Positions 21,595 through 33,895 of a stretch of DNA of 64,000 nt are shown here, piece after piece. Source of the stretch: Peromyscus leucopus (lineage: Eukaryota > Chordata > Mammalia > Rodentia > Cricetidae); NCBI RefSeq assembly GCF_004664715.2, contig NC_051071.1, forward strand, positions 31,994,161 through 32,058,160. Direction: 5' to 3'. The position numbers and the translations under genes were made by a program. The notes under the pieces were generated by a model. It was not told the origin of the DNA. It did not search any database and saw only the letters and a program-made list of their open reading frames with translations. Position 1 is the first letter of the stretch. Every line of letters begins with the position of its first letter.

Positions 21595-21710
21595 GGTCTA
21601 TCTACCCTACTCCTCGAGGGCTGGGATTTATATCCGTTTGGTTCATCCATCTATCCCCAACTAATGGAACAGAAACAGCACCATAGCACAATAAATATTC
21701 ATCATACAAA
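21595..21710 (+). mobile_element. L2 LINE 3' end
   Basis: ctaccctactcctcgagggc, tgggatttatatccgtttgg, ttcatccatctatccccaac and gcacaataaatattcatcat match the L2 tail order (ctccttgagggcagggac, tgtatccccagc, caataaatgtttgttga). Confidence 0.65.
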
Positions 21711-21865
21711 CAAGCATAGACTTGTCAAGATATGTCACGATGGAGGTTGGCATCATCTCAACTAGATGTCACTAAACTAATTGTTTCAAGAATTTTACCA
21801 TGTGCATTCCTACCAGCCAGGGCTGGGAGTGATGTCCAAAAAGAACATCACTGAAGACATCACTT
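21711..21865. other. Short single-copy spacer
   Basis: Nothing recognised between an L2 and a MIR relic. Confidence 0.3.
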
Positions 21866-21990
21866 GGATTCCCCTTTTACAGAAAAAGGAGCAGAAGCCC
21901 TAGGAGAGGAAAAGCCTGCCCACGTCTGCAAAGACCTGGAGGGCAGAGCCAGGAGTGCAAGCCAGGGCTCTTGGCCCAGGCCACTGTGTT
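21866..21990 (-). mobile_element. MIR SINE fragment
   Basis: The plus strand reads ccttttacagaaaaaggagc, ccctaggagaggaaaagcct, gagggcagagccaggagtgc and aagccagggctcttggccca, the reverse complement of MIR (cattttacagatgaggaaac, agagccaggattcgaaccc). Confidence 0.65.
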
Positions 21991-22408
21991 TCCAACACAT
22001 CCTGCCGCCTTCCCCAACTTTCTCCTTTTGCCCCAAATATCTCTTCCTAGATTGGTCAACTGCATAAGTTAATCTGATCTAGTCACTTGGTATGAGCAGA
22101 CATCGAACTTGGCCATCCTTATTCAGAGTTGCCACATTCTCCTCTTGGGGAGTCTCTCTAGCCAAGCTTTCTGCTCTCAGTTCCTAGCATCTTTTATATA
22201 CTAATTCCTTTGGGACATCGAGTCATTTGCTCTTTACCCCGGCCCTCTGCCAATGCTGTTGTCATCCCTGTTTCAGCAAGGACTAATGTAATTGCAGCAC
22301 CCATGGTAACCACAGGGCACTTAGCTGGACTCAGTATGTTTCTGAGGGGCTCCATGTTTACTAATGTGTTTGTTCCCCTGACAGCGAGTGGGGCTTTCAT
22401 GGTTCCCT
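21991..22408. other. Single-copy DNA, no gene seen
   Basis: Both strands carry open frames of about 66-68 codons at 22194-22410. They are mirror frames of each other and neither matches a protein I know. Confidence 0.4.
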
Positions 22409-22480
22409 GATAGAGATGTGGACACTGAGGTCAAAAGAGGATAAGAGGCTTGTCCTCCACCAAATCACTAGGAACGGGAA
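22409..22480 (-). mobile_element. MIR SINE fragment
   Basis: gatgtggacactgaggtcaa, aagaggataagaggcttgtc and caccaaatcactagg resemble the reverse MIR core (gaggaaactgaggcacagag, gttaagtaacttgccc, ggtcacacagctag). It is short and diverged. Confidence 0.5.
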
Positions 22481-23321
22481 AGCCACTAGACATCTATTCC
22501 AATCTTACGCTCTATTTGCACATGGAAAACACAGGCCAAAGCTGGAGAGGCCCTGGAACAAGGTCACACGGAGTGTACAGGCTGACTCCATTTTTGTGCA
22601 CTTATTTTAACAAGTTCAAGCTGCAGGTTTGGACCAGGAAACCCTGTTAGGAATGCAGAGCAGAAAGGGGCGGGGATGGTGGTAATGCAAACGCTTCCTG
22701 GCTGGTCAGCAGTGTTCCCTTCCATTTCTCTCCCATTCTGTGTCATCTGCAGTCTCTTTCCAAGCTCCAGCAGCTGTTCACACTGAGTTCTTCAAGAGGC
22801 CCATTCACTGGGCAAAAGCCATGGCCGGCCATCAGAGGCACGGGTGGGACTTCCTGTTCCACCCTTCCATGGGAGCACTGAGATGCTGGAGGCTGCTGTG
22901 GGTGTGGAGGGTGCTCTGAGGCAAGGCCATCCCAGTCTAAACAGGAAAGTGAACCAAAGTTACCTCAGAGAGCTTAGGAAGTGGTGTTGACGGGAATGAG
23001 GCTAGCTTCCCCTAGTATCCTGTCAAACAGATCTGGGCTCCAAGGCCCTGAAAGTCGTCAAGAGAAGATAGTCTAAAGGGACAGACAGGAAGTGGTTCTT
23101 TTACTGGCTGGAGGTGTTCTTGCTGACTGAACTCTTACATCTGGAAGGAAACAGTTAGGAGGAAAAGCAGGGCTTGTTGATCTCACAGCCTGAGTGTAAA
23201 TGCACATGGTTTGACCTCTCAAGCTGGGACACACTAGTCACTTTCAGGGCCACTTTCTGGTGACATAAAACAGGGTGTTGAAGAAAGGCTATGGGCCCCA
23301 TAACTAGAGATGCTCCTCACA
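22481..23321. other. Single-copy DNA, no gene seen
   Basis: The stretch is comparatively GC-rich (22640-22930) with no CpG cluster, repeat or exon that I can identify. Confidence 0.4.
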
Positions 23322-23430
23322 TACCAGCCATGTGGTGCTGCAGAAAGGACATCGCTCCTCTGAGGCTCAGTGTCCTCATCTAAACAATGGGCTATATAAT
23401 AGAGCCTGTCTCTCAGGGAGGGTATAGGGG
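23322..23430 (+). mobile_element. MIR SINE fragment
   Basis: ctctgaggctcagtgtcctc, atctaaacaatgggctatat and aatagagcctgtctctcagg follow the MIR 3' half (ctctgagcctcagtttcctc, atctgtaaaatgggg, aatagtacctacctcatag). Confidence 0.7.
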
Positions 23431-24785
23431 GCTGCTGCCTGGTGTGGGCTTAGCAATGCAGGTCCAGTACCAGGAGGAAGGACTGTCGTGGGATAAAGGT
23501 GACAGAGGAGAAGGTCTCAGGCCTGGCTCTGTGCTCTGCAAGTTAGGGGCCTTGAACATCTTTCTTTCTTTCAGCCTTTCTTTCTTTCCTCAGGAGAACT
23601 TGAGATTGAAATATGACCCTTTGCAAAGTCTCTCACCAGCCATTCTAAACTGTGCATCCCGTGGAGGATATACGTTTTGTCTTGGAATCTGAGAAAGACA
23701 GTAACAGCAACCATAGAATCTCAAACACCCATTTCTAATGATAATACAATAGTTATTTTTAACACTTATGCAGAAACTGGGTCTAGGAAGGTTTTTGTGA
23801 CTTTCTCAGACTCATAGTGACCAACAGTGGCAAAACCCATACTTAGCTCCATCTGTCTGAGCTCTAACTAATCCTGATGATCCCAAGACACTGAACAAAC
23901 TCTTCTACAAGGTCAAGAACCTTTGTTCTATGAAGAATCCACAGCGAGGACTGCTACTGATACTGTCAAACACTTTCAATTCCGTTGCGAATGTTCAAGT
24001 GGAAACACATAAAAAGGGAACTTCCCAGCCTTTGGTTATGGACTAATTTACCATTCAGTTTATCCATATTGGTTTTATAGAGCAATAAATCATTTAAGAA
24101 TAAAGCCTCTGGTAAATAATTCCAAATAGCCTTTGGAAGTCTCCCCAGGTCCGATGGGGTTTCCATATTTCAGTTGATTACACCAGCTGTAGCAACACAT
24201 GCCAGCTCATTGCATATGGCAGAATAGAGGACAGATATCAATCAGAAGAAACAAAGCAAAGAAAAGATGAAGTGCTTCTGGCTTTGGCTTTTTGCCTATT
24301 CTATTTTTGATGATGTTTCTTGGAGAGATGACCAAAACCAACTAAGAAACAACTGGATGTTTCATATTCCCCGAGCCACAGCTGATGGTTGAAAAGATTA
24401 CCAAGGTGCTGAAACGCACATTGTGATTGTTGGCTCATCAGTGGAGCCGCCCACATGTCAGGGTTGGATGTGATACATCTGATCCACTCAGTAGGGAAGG
24501 AACATATCTGTTCATTCCTGAGTCTCATAAAGTCCTTCACTGGGAAAACTTTAATTTAGAAAGGTCATGTGTTGAAGACTTTGCCAAAGATCGCAGTCTG
24601 AGGGGAAGGACAATAGCCTTGGCACAACTATCACTGGACACTGGAGATGATGGCAACAGTTTCTCTCCCCCTCCCTAAGTTGCCATTTTTTCTTCAATGC
24701 ACACAGGTCCTAAAAATCCATGGTTCGCTGGAGTGATGTGTGTTCTAGACACTGAGAATCTGCATGGGATTTTTACATACATATT
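23431..24785. other. Single-copy DNA, no gene seen
   Basis: A short (TTTC)n tract lies at 23560-23592. No repeat family or exon was recognised in the remainder. Confidence 0.4.
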
Positions 24786-25252
24786 TTGTTTGGGTTGATT
24801 TCCACTACCCACCTGTTTCTCCCTCATCCCCCCGGCCCCCCTTTCCCACTGTGCCCTTTCACCCCCACCCCATTTTCTTTGCTCTATTGTCTTTCCCCCA
24901 CCTCCTGTAAAGTGTCTTTTTTTAAAACTGTCATGGTCCTCTTCTAGTCCTCTGGCCTCCCCCACATTTTCTCTCTCTTGTTGTGCACATTGGACAGTGA
25001 GAGAGAGGGTCAGATCTCCATTCGGAAAGAGAACATGCAATGTTTGTCTTTCTGAGCCTGGGTTATGTTACTTAATGTTTTCCAGCTCCATCTATTTTCT
25101 TATGAATTCACCCATTTTACTTTTTCTTTAGAGCTAAATAAAATCTCACCATGTGTATGTACCACATTTTTATTACTCTGTTGTCTGTTGGTGGACATTT
25201 AGGTCAATTCTATTTCCTTGCATTTATGAGAAGAGGTGCAATAAACATGGGC
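24786..25252 (-). mobile_element. L1 3' part (ORF2 end and 3' UTR), 3' segment of an inverted pair
   Basis: The plus strand reads tgtctttctgagcctgggtt, agctccatctattttcttat, gagctaaataaaatctcacc, atgtaccacatttttattac, ttggtggacatttaggtcaa and gcaataaacatgggcaaact, the reverse complement of the rodent L1 ORF2 tail. The C-rich stretch at 24826-24873 corresponds to the G-rich polypurine tract of the L1 3' UTR on the minus strand. Confidence 0.85.
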
Positions 25253-25254
25253 AA

Positions 25255-25385
25255 ACTTCTGCCCAGCAAAAGAAACTATCAACAGAGCCAACAGCCAGAT
25301 TATAGAATGGGAGAAAGTGTTTACCAGCTATCCTTCAGACAAGTGGTTAATATCTAGCATGTATAAATAACTGCAAAAACTGAGT
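25255..25385 (+). mobile_element. L1 ORF2 segment in opposite orientation (5' part of the inverted pair)
   Basis: gcaaaagaaactatcaacag, agccaacagccagattatag, aatgggagaaagtgtttacc, cttcagacaagtggttaata and tctagcatgtataaa read L1 ORF2 in the sense direction. In an intact L1 this piece lies a few hundred bases upstream of the segment at 24786-25252, so the pair has the head-to-head layout produced by twin priming. Confidence 0.85.
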
Positions 25386-28039
25386 GTATTTCTTTTTAAT
25401 CCTACAGTGACAGCCAACTAGTATGGTATGCTAATTTCATTCAAGGACCCAGGCTCTTGCTTCTGGACACTGTGCTACTATTTGGGGCTTCAGACTATAT
25501 CATGCACTGGAATCACCATATCCAAGGGTGTCATTCACTGTAGGATACATTGTATGCAGACAAAGAAAAAGTGGGTGTAGAGGTTACAACAGGGAAGTTT
25601 AGAGAGGAGCTCTGTTGGTAACATCTATCTCTTATGTGCACATTCTACTTTCCTGAAAATCAGTTACATGGCTATCTGAGTGCCAGGGAGATTGAGTAAG
25701 GCCATTTTAACCTGTCCAAGCAGCCTAACAAAAGACAGGCACTAGGCCTTCCTTTCCAGTCTGTACAGTGCACACAGCTCCTAAAGTCCTTAGATTCTCT
25801 CGAGTGGTGAGTGTTTTATGGACTGAGACAACTGTCTTCCCAATCTCTAGGTTGCTTCAAGATGTGGCCTAACCAGCAAGACAAACATGAGATTACAGAG
25901 TTGGCCATGCTCAGACCCCTCAGGTCCCTGAGGTGGGAGGAGTTGTATTGAGTTCAATCATCGAGGGCAAAGGATGAAATCAGTCATGTCAATGTAGCAT
26001 AACCTCCATCCTATAAGTCCCAAATGACTGGGCCCCAAACAACTTCAGTGGGTGGAGCACTTTGAAGTAACAGAAGGGAAAATGTGTTCCCCAACCCCCT
26101 TCCTCACCCTCTGCATTTCTTCCATTGGCTCTTTCTGGGTTATCATTTTTGTAAGCCAAGAAACAGAAGTGAAATGTTTTCTGACTCTGATCTCTTCTTC
26201 AGGTTGCCAAAGTCTAAAGAGGGTTGTGGCCAGAAGGACAAGTAGCCCAGGACCAATATCTGAAATCTTGTGAGGTGGAACCATGGAATCTGTGTAGTGA
26301 CAGAATTGAACTGAGATCTAGGACATGCAGGTGGTGTTGGGAATCAGCTGGGAACCCCCACAGTTGGTATTGGAGTGTGGTGAATAAAAACAGCTGGGTG
26401 TTCAAGAGACAAAGGAGATAAGAACTGGCAAACAAAGCCAGCTACTGCCAGTGGAAAACGTTCTCTCTATAAGCTTCCTGTTTTTATACACTTACATATT
26501 AGGGGTCACATAAAATTCCTTGAATGAAATAGGTCACAAGCAAATAAAGTTTAAGAAGCCCTGCCCTAAGGTGGTAGAAATGGTAGTGACCTCTCCACCC
26601 CCGCCCCCATGACTAATAATAGATAATGCACCACATTGTAGTTTTATTTTAATCTTGCCCAAACCACTGAAAATACTTACCTCTTTGTTAAAATTTTTTA
26701 GATTTTTTTTCTGGTATATAAAAACATATTGACATTCAAATCACACAATTTTCTCAGAAAATCATTGTTCCTACCAATAGGGATTAAAGAAACATGCATG
26801 AGGGATAAAGTACATGTCAGAAATCAGATGAGGCTCCAAGAGAGGACTCATTACACCAACCCTTGTGGATTTTGTAGAGTCTGCAGTTTATGAAGTCTAG
26901 CATCTCAAAAGCTGTTTGAGACAGATTTTTCTGAAATTTGCAGCAGCCGTGTGTGACTACAAACTACACACAGGGCAAGATCACCCCAGCTGGAAAAGCC
27001 AAAACAAGCTTGAGTGCCAAGCAAAAACCATGTAGCCAGGAACAGAGTATTTGGTCAAAAGCAACTGGGAGCCAGGAAAATAGAGAATCTAAATAACCAC
27101 AAAGGCCGTGACCAGGGGAAGCCAAGGAGTTTCACCACAAACCCATTTCCTCAACAATCTGTGTTGCTCAGCACCACTGTTGTGCCAGGTTCCACGCTGG
27201 AGAATTGGACAATGAAGGAAACTCCATATTTGCCTCCAGGGGGTTGATAGTCTGTTGGCATGAACTGACCACTTGTGTGTGGGTGGGTATGACTGACCTA
27301 AATGGCCAAAGGCAGAGACAGAGTTTTGTTAAGGCTGCTAAGACTCCTCCACCCATGAGGCATATACTCCTTCCAATGCTGACTTCTTCCTTTTGAAAAT
27401 CCCATAGTTACTCCATAGTCAGGCCATATCATGGCAACAAGAACTGGGAAATTCCAGAGTCAAAAGATGTCTTACAAATCACTTATTGTGACCTTTCTGC
27501 TCCTCAACAGTGGAAAGAAAATCTGTAGGAAAGCAGCCCCCACAGGACAATGTGTAATGAACCCTCAACATGGATTTTCACATCAAGTCTGGGCTGTTCC
27601 CCTTGATGTGAGCTCTATGCAAAGTGGTAAAGGTTAACCAGTTAATTAACCATCATCTATGGTATCTACCTCTTCTAAGAGCCATTCACTGCCTTGGATA
27701 ACTGGCCTCCTAGCACTTCTCTTTCACGGTTCACCAGGTGGTTTGGGGTTTCCCCCCAAGGAGCTTTGCCACAATGTATTGGATCCTAACATCCATTTTA
27801 ACATGCAGTAAATGAAATTTGTCAAGCAACTAATATACCCACTCTAGTCTCAGGAAAACAAAGAACACATGTTTGGTTGGAGTCATTGAGAAAAATTTAA
27901 TAAAAGATGTAAGTATCTCTACCTTTCTTATAGGATTAGAATAAAATATAGCATGGTTCATAACCTGAGTCACCACCCCCTCTACCACCTTAGGGAAGGG
28001 CTTCTTAGGTTTTTTTCACTTTTGAACCATTTTTACCCT
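25386..28039. other. Single-copy DNA, no gene seen
   Basis: No repeat family was recognised with confidence over 2.6 kb. A palindromic ggttaaccagttaattaacc lies near 27630-27650. Overlapping small frames on both strands at 26045-26435 and 27014-27396 have no known domain. Confidence 0.4.
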
Positions 28040-28240
28040 AGACATTATTACTCAGCCTCGTACATAAATAGTACACAAATGAGTGGGCCATAGAGTCTAT
28101 TGGGATTGTTCTCAGGAGTGGGGTAGCCAGATCATATGGTAGATTTATTTTTACCTATTAAATGGATTTTGGCCTGGGCTTAAGACAGCACTTCCAGTGT
28201 TTTCTGACACGACCCTAAATGAACTTGCATTCTCAGCATT
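28040..28240 (-). mobile_element. Decayed L1 ORF2 fragment
   Basis: tattgggattgttctcagga, gtggggtagccagatcatat, ggtagatttatttttacct and aacttgcattctcagca track the reverse complement of the L1 ORF2 C-terminal region (ctgggtcatatggtagttct-type sequence). It is strongly diverged. Confidence 0.55.
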
Positions 28241-28429
28241 AACTATTTAAACTGGAGTACCCATAGGAATCAGGAAACTAGTAAGTTCCCGTGGTGGGGA
28301 TAATAACTTCAAGGAAAGGAGACTAGAACACAGATGATATGAAGGAGGAAATAGAATGATGGGACAGGAAGGGTTAAATGGGGTGGGGGATGAGAGGTGT
28401 GAGTGACTTCTTTGCAAACTGTTGGTCAA

Positions 28430-28900
28430 TGAGATCCTACAGACCCCCCCAGACATTACAGGCTATTGCCATTGCCTGCAGTTACTCTTCAGAACTTGAT
28501 GGTGAGATGTCATTGCTAAAGATATCACACATACTCAAGTTATGTGGAGAAACCAAACAGGTACCAACCTTGAGTCTCCATCATTATTGAGTATCTTTTA
28601 TAGCTCTATGTATGATACCAGGGTAAGAAAATCAACAGTAGTCTTACCCAGCTATGAACACTGTGAGCTATAATAATGAGTGGCCCAGAAAAAAATGTGT
28701 TCACCCATGTAATACTGGCATGAATGTTATGGGAATAGCCAAGCACTTTCTGCTTGGATTTAAGGGCTATAAGACATAACTCAGATCTAGTACTGTTAAC
28801 TCAGCCCAAAATCCATGACTAGGTACATTACAGGCCATAGTGAGAACCTAATACTATTATTCTGCTAAACAGAAAATAAATCTGCACCTCATTTCTTGTC
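28430..28900 (+). mobile_element. Rodent L1 (Lx-like) 3' UTR segment
   Basis: attgccattgcctgcagtta, gatatcacacatactcaagt, aaccttgagtctccatcatt, gagtatcttttatagctcta, aagaaaatcaacagtagtct, agctatgaacactgtgagct and catgaatgttatgggaatag follow one rodent L1 3' UTR block. Parts align with 45030-45310, a second copy in the same orientation. Confidence 0.7.
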
Positions 28901-31900
28901 TTTGTCCTCATAAATCAGTGCATCTTTCAACCCTCAGCAGAAAATTTTCTTTTTGCCGTCAATGAATGTGGAAGAGTTATTATGATAGCCTTGGTCTTTC
29001 GCGTCATAGAATTCACAGGGCAGTGGCAGAGACAGGAGAGAAAGCAGTGCCCTTACTCATGAGATTCTCTAAGTATATGAAGGAAAGGTATAGCACTAAG
29101 TGAGTGATAATAAGGGGCACCTCTATACATGATACTCAAAATCTTTATGTGAATGTAACATAAAGGTTAAAGGTTGATGTTTGAAAGCTAAGAAGGAGCC
29201 AGTCAGTGAATACTGGATCAACCCAGACAGGAGAACCACAGGGAAGCCTCTGGATTCCTTGACGTTGACTTCAATTTAACTGAGATATACATATGTTACA
29301 TCCTAGGGCATGACCCTAGAAGTTCCCAGAAAGAAGAAAATAAGTCTTTTTTACACAGGTCTGTCCCACCAGCTCTGCCTAGATCCCCAATGATGGGAGA
29401 AGATACCAAGGCCAGAGGGTAACTGTCACTCTTTCTTATATTTATCTGTAAAATGAAGATGCAGACTTGGCCCCTAGCATCCCTTTCTGTTCTAAACTTT
29501 GGTGTTGTTTATTTGTTGTTTTAACAAGATTTTTTTTTACACCTTCCAAAATTCTATTTTCTGTTGAATTCATGTCCAAGAGCCGGTTAAACATTCAATG
29601 GGCCTTCAGTTGAGTGGCAGTTGAATGGGGTCTATGCTGAGCACAAGATGGACTGCACGCAGAGCTCTATAGGAGCAGTACAATATTCTTTAGTGTTTGG
29701 CCAACGGGAAAATGCACAGTTGTAAAAATAAGGAAAGAGGCTTTGGAGATGGGCTGTGGGTGTGGGGAGCAGTTTGTTTGATCCAATCATAGTCTGTCAC
29801 CCTCATCCAAATCTCAGTTCCCTTTCAACTCCCTAAATTCTCCTGGGAACAAACACTGAGACATCCTCCTGATGGACCCTGGTCACCTCTGGCTTCATTA
29901 AATGTCTCCTTACATTATTTTGAAGCCCAGTGTCTTGCATGTTCTCCCTGATTCCTTGTTATTTCTGTTTGGGGGTCTAGGGAGTTGGATGTCTCTCAGA
30001 AATCTGATTGTCCTATTCCCTCCTCTCCAGATCTTTGATTGCTCCATTCTTTCTTCCTGGAGAACTGCCCTCTGTCTCTCTTTCCCACTCCAAGCATCTC
30101 TCACTGCAGAGTGATACTTTAGACACCCATGGACACATCCCTTCTGTGGGGTTGTGTTCCTCACTCCTTGAATTAAATTAGTTTCTTCCTGATTTTTTTC
30201 CTCTGTGTGCTACACAGCTACTCACACTGCTTCTGCTTCATTTTCTATCTCAACAAGATTCACTGCCCATGGATTACAGACCCCAGTGCTCAACATACTG
30301 CCCCAGCACCCAGAGCAGTGGTGAGGATTTATTTAATTTCCTCTGGAAAGTGGGATTTGGGGAAGATCTGGGCTTGACTAAGAATCATGGAGCTCACACA
30401 CAGGAATAGGACCTCAGTGCACCTTGCTACAGAGATGTAAAAAATGATCTCTCAAAGGCGTCTCATCAATAGGTGTCTGCAGACATCTGTCTTCTTGCTG
30501 TCAGAAGATGCTCAACAATGCAATGCAATGTATGGTCTCTGTTCTGAGTCTGTCTTTGTCTCTATCATGAACTTTAAAGCAAAATATATTGCTAACTCAA
30601 AAGAGCAAGGCACCAAATAGTGTGTCCTATGCAACATGCACACACATGTATCCACAGAGACAAAGGAAGGAGACAGTCTCTTGAGTCTATAGGAGGAGAA
30701 CCCTCAGAATCTTACAGAAACAAAAATGACATTGACCCCGTTAAAGCATTCAAGATTCAAAGTACTTTACCCACAAATATATACATGGATGTTCACTTAT
30801 ATTTATGCTATTTCTGAGGGCCCTGTAGCTCATAGGAATACTCACTGCCCCTATAGCTGCATGGATGTATATATAGGCTCACTGTGGGTAATTTCAAAGC
30901 AATCTTACTGTTGGTCTGAGATTCACTTTTTTTTCAGTTGTTACTATTTTATAACCCACCAAACAACCAAAACTCCATTAAATCATGATATTAGAATGAG
31001 TAAAACCTTTCTGAAAATAAATAGTTTTGCAACTAAATGATAGATCTGATCAGACACCAGTCTATTTATTTTTAAGTATTTTGAAGAGGACCATAAAACT
31101 CCCCGGTATGATACACAAGGGTACAAACAATGGAGTAAGAAAAGAATGAAAGGAAACAATAATTTCCTAAAATACAAAATGGATGGTGAAAACCTTGAGG
31201 TAGAGATCCTGCTGATGCTGCTGTAAGAAGCACTTTGTGAAGGTGTCCTTCAACTGAAAAGTCAGAGGTTCATATGCTCTTAGGAAGACAGTCCCTGATG
31301 CTTTATACTAACCTCCTGTGAAAATTAAACAGCTTTGATGCTTACTAGCTTTAAGTGAGCAGAGCCAATTTTAGCAATTCATCCCTAAAATCAAATGGAA
31401 TTGCACAAATAAAATGGGTTGACACAAGTGTTACATCCAGGAAGACGTTTTGTGGCAGGGGAAGCAGTGAGCAGCAATGTTATAAGCAGTTTCTAGTCTC
31501 CTCTTGATAGTAACTACATGTTTTTCATGGCTTTTTAAAAAAAGGAGTACTTCCTAACTGTAAATAAATGATGTGGTGTTGCATAATCTGTTTTTAAGGA
31601 AGACCTGGAGCCAGAGGCAGTGAACCATGGCAGCCAAATGCATTTGCATCGTCAGGAACATTTCTGTCATGCCAATATGTGACTATCTGACAGAACACAG
31701 ATGTGCCCTCACATCCTCCTTGTTGGAAAGAGTTTCATCACCACCAGAAGTAGCTGGTTCCTGAGAACCCCAGTTGCTCCTTACATAAGTAATCTAAAGG
31801 GGGGGAGGAGAGGGAGGACATGGAAGGGAGGGAGGGAAGATCCACTCTCAGGATCTTTGTGCTCTTCCAGTCACAGAAGCTAGGAACTCGGAACGAGTCA

Positions 31901-32905
31901 TTTGTACACTCCAGTCTCAGCATGTTTGAGAGGACATGATTATTCCTGCAGCTAGATGAAGAGTCTCTTTCTAAGTTCTCTGTTGAAGATGACTCCATGA
32001 TCAAAACTTCCAACCCCACATGCATCTCTAACACACAGGTCAGAGCATCCTACTCTCTCAAATTCCACAAGGACCTCTTAGACATGACTCGGGACTGATT
32101 ACTCCTCAGAAGCACACTATTATTTCTGGAAATATGTATGGCCCTCTAGCAATGAAACAATATGGTCTTTCCGTAATGAGAAAGATTTCAAAGGTAATGA
32201 AGTCTAAACCCCCCTCCTCTGAATCCCACAAAATGTGTGTATATATATATTCTCTTAAGTTTTACCTGCATACTTTCATTTGATTTAGGAATAGTTTTCC
32301 TAAAATTAACTCAATTTTAAAATAGAAAGATTTAAAACAAATTCTTTTATTGAAGTAAAATATAAACTGGTAAGAAATGCAGGAAAGGCAGATATACAAA
32401 GCATATGATTTTGGCTACACAAGTTTCTAGGAACACTTTCATCCTACTCTTACCCTGAGCTCTAGAGAGGGACACAGGACCGGGACTGACTGATCACAAG
32501 TACTTCAGGTCCCTCGCAGAGGTACTGGGTCAGGGATAAACATTGGAATTAGGACAATAGATGCCCTGTCTTCTCCAGGAAGACATTATAGACCTAGAGA
32601 GGTCAATAAGCCATCCTCTCTCCTCATATGGACACCTGATCTGGAGTAAATTAACCTTGAGAGAAAGAGAGATGTACCATGGGAAACTAGGTCCAGCCAC
32701 AGAGGCCAAATGGCCTTGGAGTTTCCAGGTATCAGACACAATACATTCCTTCTTTGGATGAAAGCCATTTGAGTTCACTTTGAATGCTAGAAGGAATAAC
32801 TTACAAATGAAAGAATCCTGAATATAGAAGAAGTCCCATTGCGCTTCTAGAGACTTCAGAATGGTGCATAATCAAGATTCTAGAGCTTCAAAGATGTACT
32901 CTTCA
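28901..32905. other. Longest single-copy stretch (4 kb), no gene seen
   Basis: I recognise no repeat body here apart from short runs: a G-rich purine tract at 31798-31845 and a (TA)n-like tatatatata at 32242-32250. The opening at 32340-32460 may be an old LINE relic but I cannot name it. Small frames (up to 104 codons) lack known domains. Being nearly repeat-free, it is the best place to look for conserved elements. Confidence 0.45.
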
Positions 32906-33076
32906 CCAAGCGGTGGTAGCACACACCTTTAATCCCAGCACTCAGGAGGCAGAGGCAGGTGGATCTCTGTGAGTCTGAGGCCAGCCTGGGCTACAGAGTG
33001 AGTTCCAGGACAGGCTCTGAAGCTACACAGAGAAACCCTGTCTTGAAAAACAAAACAAACAAACAAACAACAAAAA
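32906..33076 (+). mobile_element. B1 SINE with TSD
   Basis: A full-length B1 (ccaagcggtggtagcacaca to cagagaaaccctgtcttgaa) with a tail of (CAAA)n. The flanks aaagatgtactcttca (32890-32905) and aaagatgtgctcccca (33077-33092) form a 16-bp TSD with three transitions. Confidence 0.95.
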
Positions 33077-33092
33077 AAAGATGTGCTCCCCA

Positions 33093-33895
33093 AGTTCTTC
33101 TACTTTCTGGAATCAAAACAGATACCTCAATTGATCTGCGCTTACATGGCAGACTTGTGTATTTGTGGGTGCTCAATGTGCTGTATTGGGCTCTACATTC
33201 ACTTCATCTGTGTCTTCTCTGTGATGCTGGTGCTCTGATGACTGTCATTAATTTATAGATGAGAAAAGTGAAGGGAGACAGCATTCATAACTACTTCTAA
33301 TACCTCCTGTCTACTAACAGCCAATGCTGGCTTGTGGTTGCAGGCATAATAAGTCATGAGTGTCAGGATCCCCACACTAGCTTCCCCCAATGAATACCTA
33401 CCAAACACTCAAACACTAGTACTGCTTCAGTCAAGGGTTAGGGTTGCCCAGGAGTCATGTTCTGCAGACTTATAATCTAGCTCCTGGTTCAAAACTCCCA
33501 CAGCTGCTCTGGCTTCCTTTTATCTTGATCAGTACTGTGTACTGAAACAGGCATTCGAAATAAGTTTTAGATCCCATTCTATGGACATAAAAAGTAACCT
33601 CACCTGTGTGTTTGTGAATGCCCATCACGGTAAGCTATCTTTCTTGGTCTTTAGGTATCATTTGATTCTACTCTCTTTCCCTCCTGGCTAATGGCCAGAT
33701 CCTTTACTAATTATGCTTTTCTCTGCCTTCAGATGTGGGGCTTGTTCTACTGAAGAGGGTCTTGGGATATGATAAGACATGAGAAAGGAATACAGAGTGA
33801 TAAGTTCAGTGAAAGTCCATAGGACACCTGCCATGTAGGGTTTGGTAAAGATCGTGGTGAGTCCTTATACAAAACACTGTTAGAGAGGTCCTCAG
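33093..33895. other. Single-copy DNA, no gene seen
   Basis: No repeat family or exon was recognised. Confidence 0.4.

Noticed and set aside
27630..27652. HNF1-like palindrome ggttaaccagttaattaacc
   Set aside because: Spacing between the half-sites does not match the HNF1 site well and there is no promoter context.
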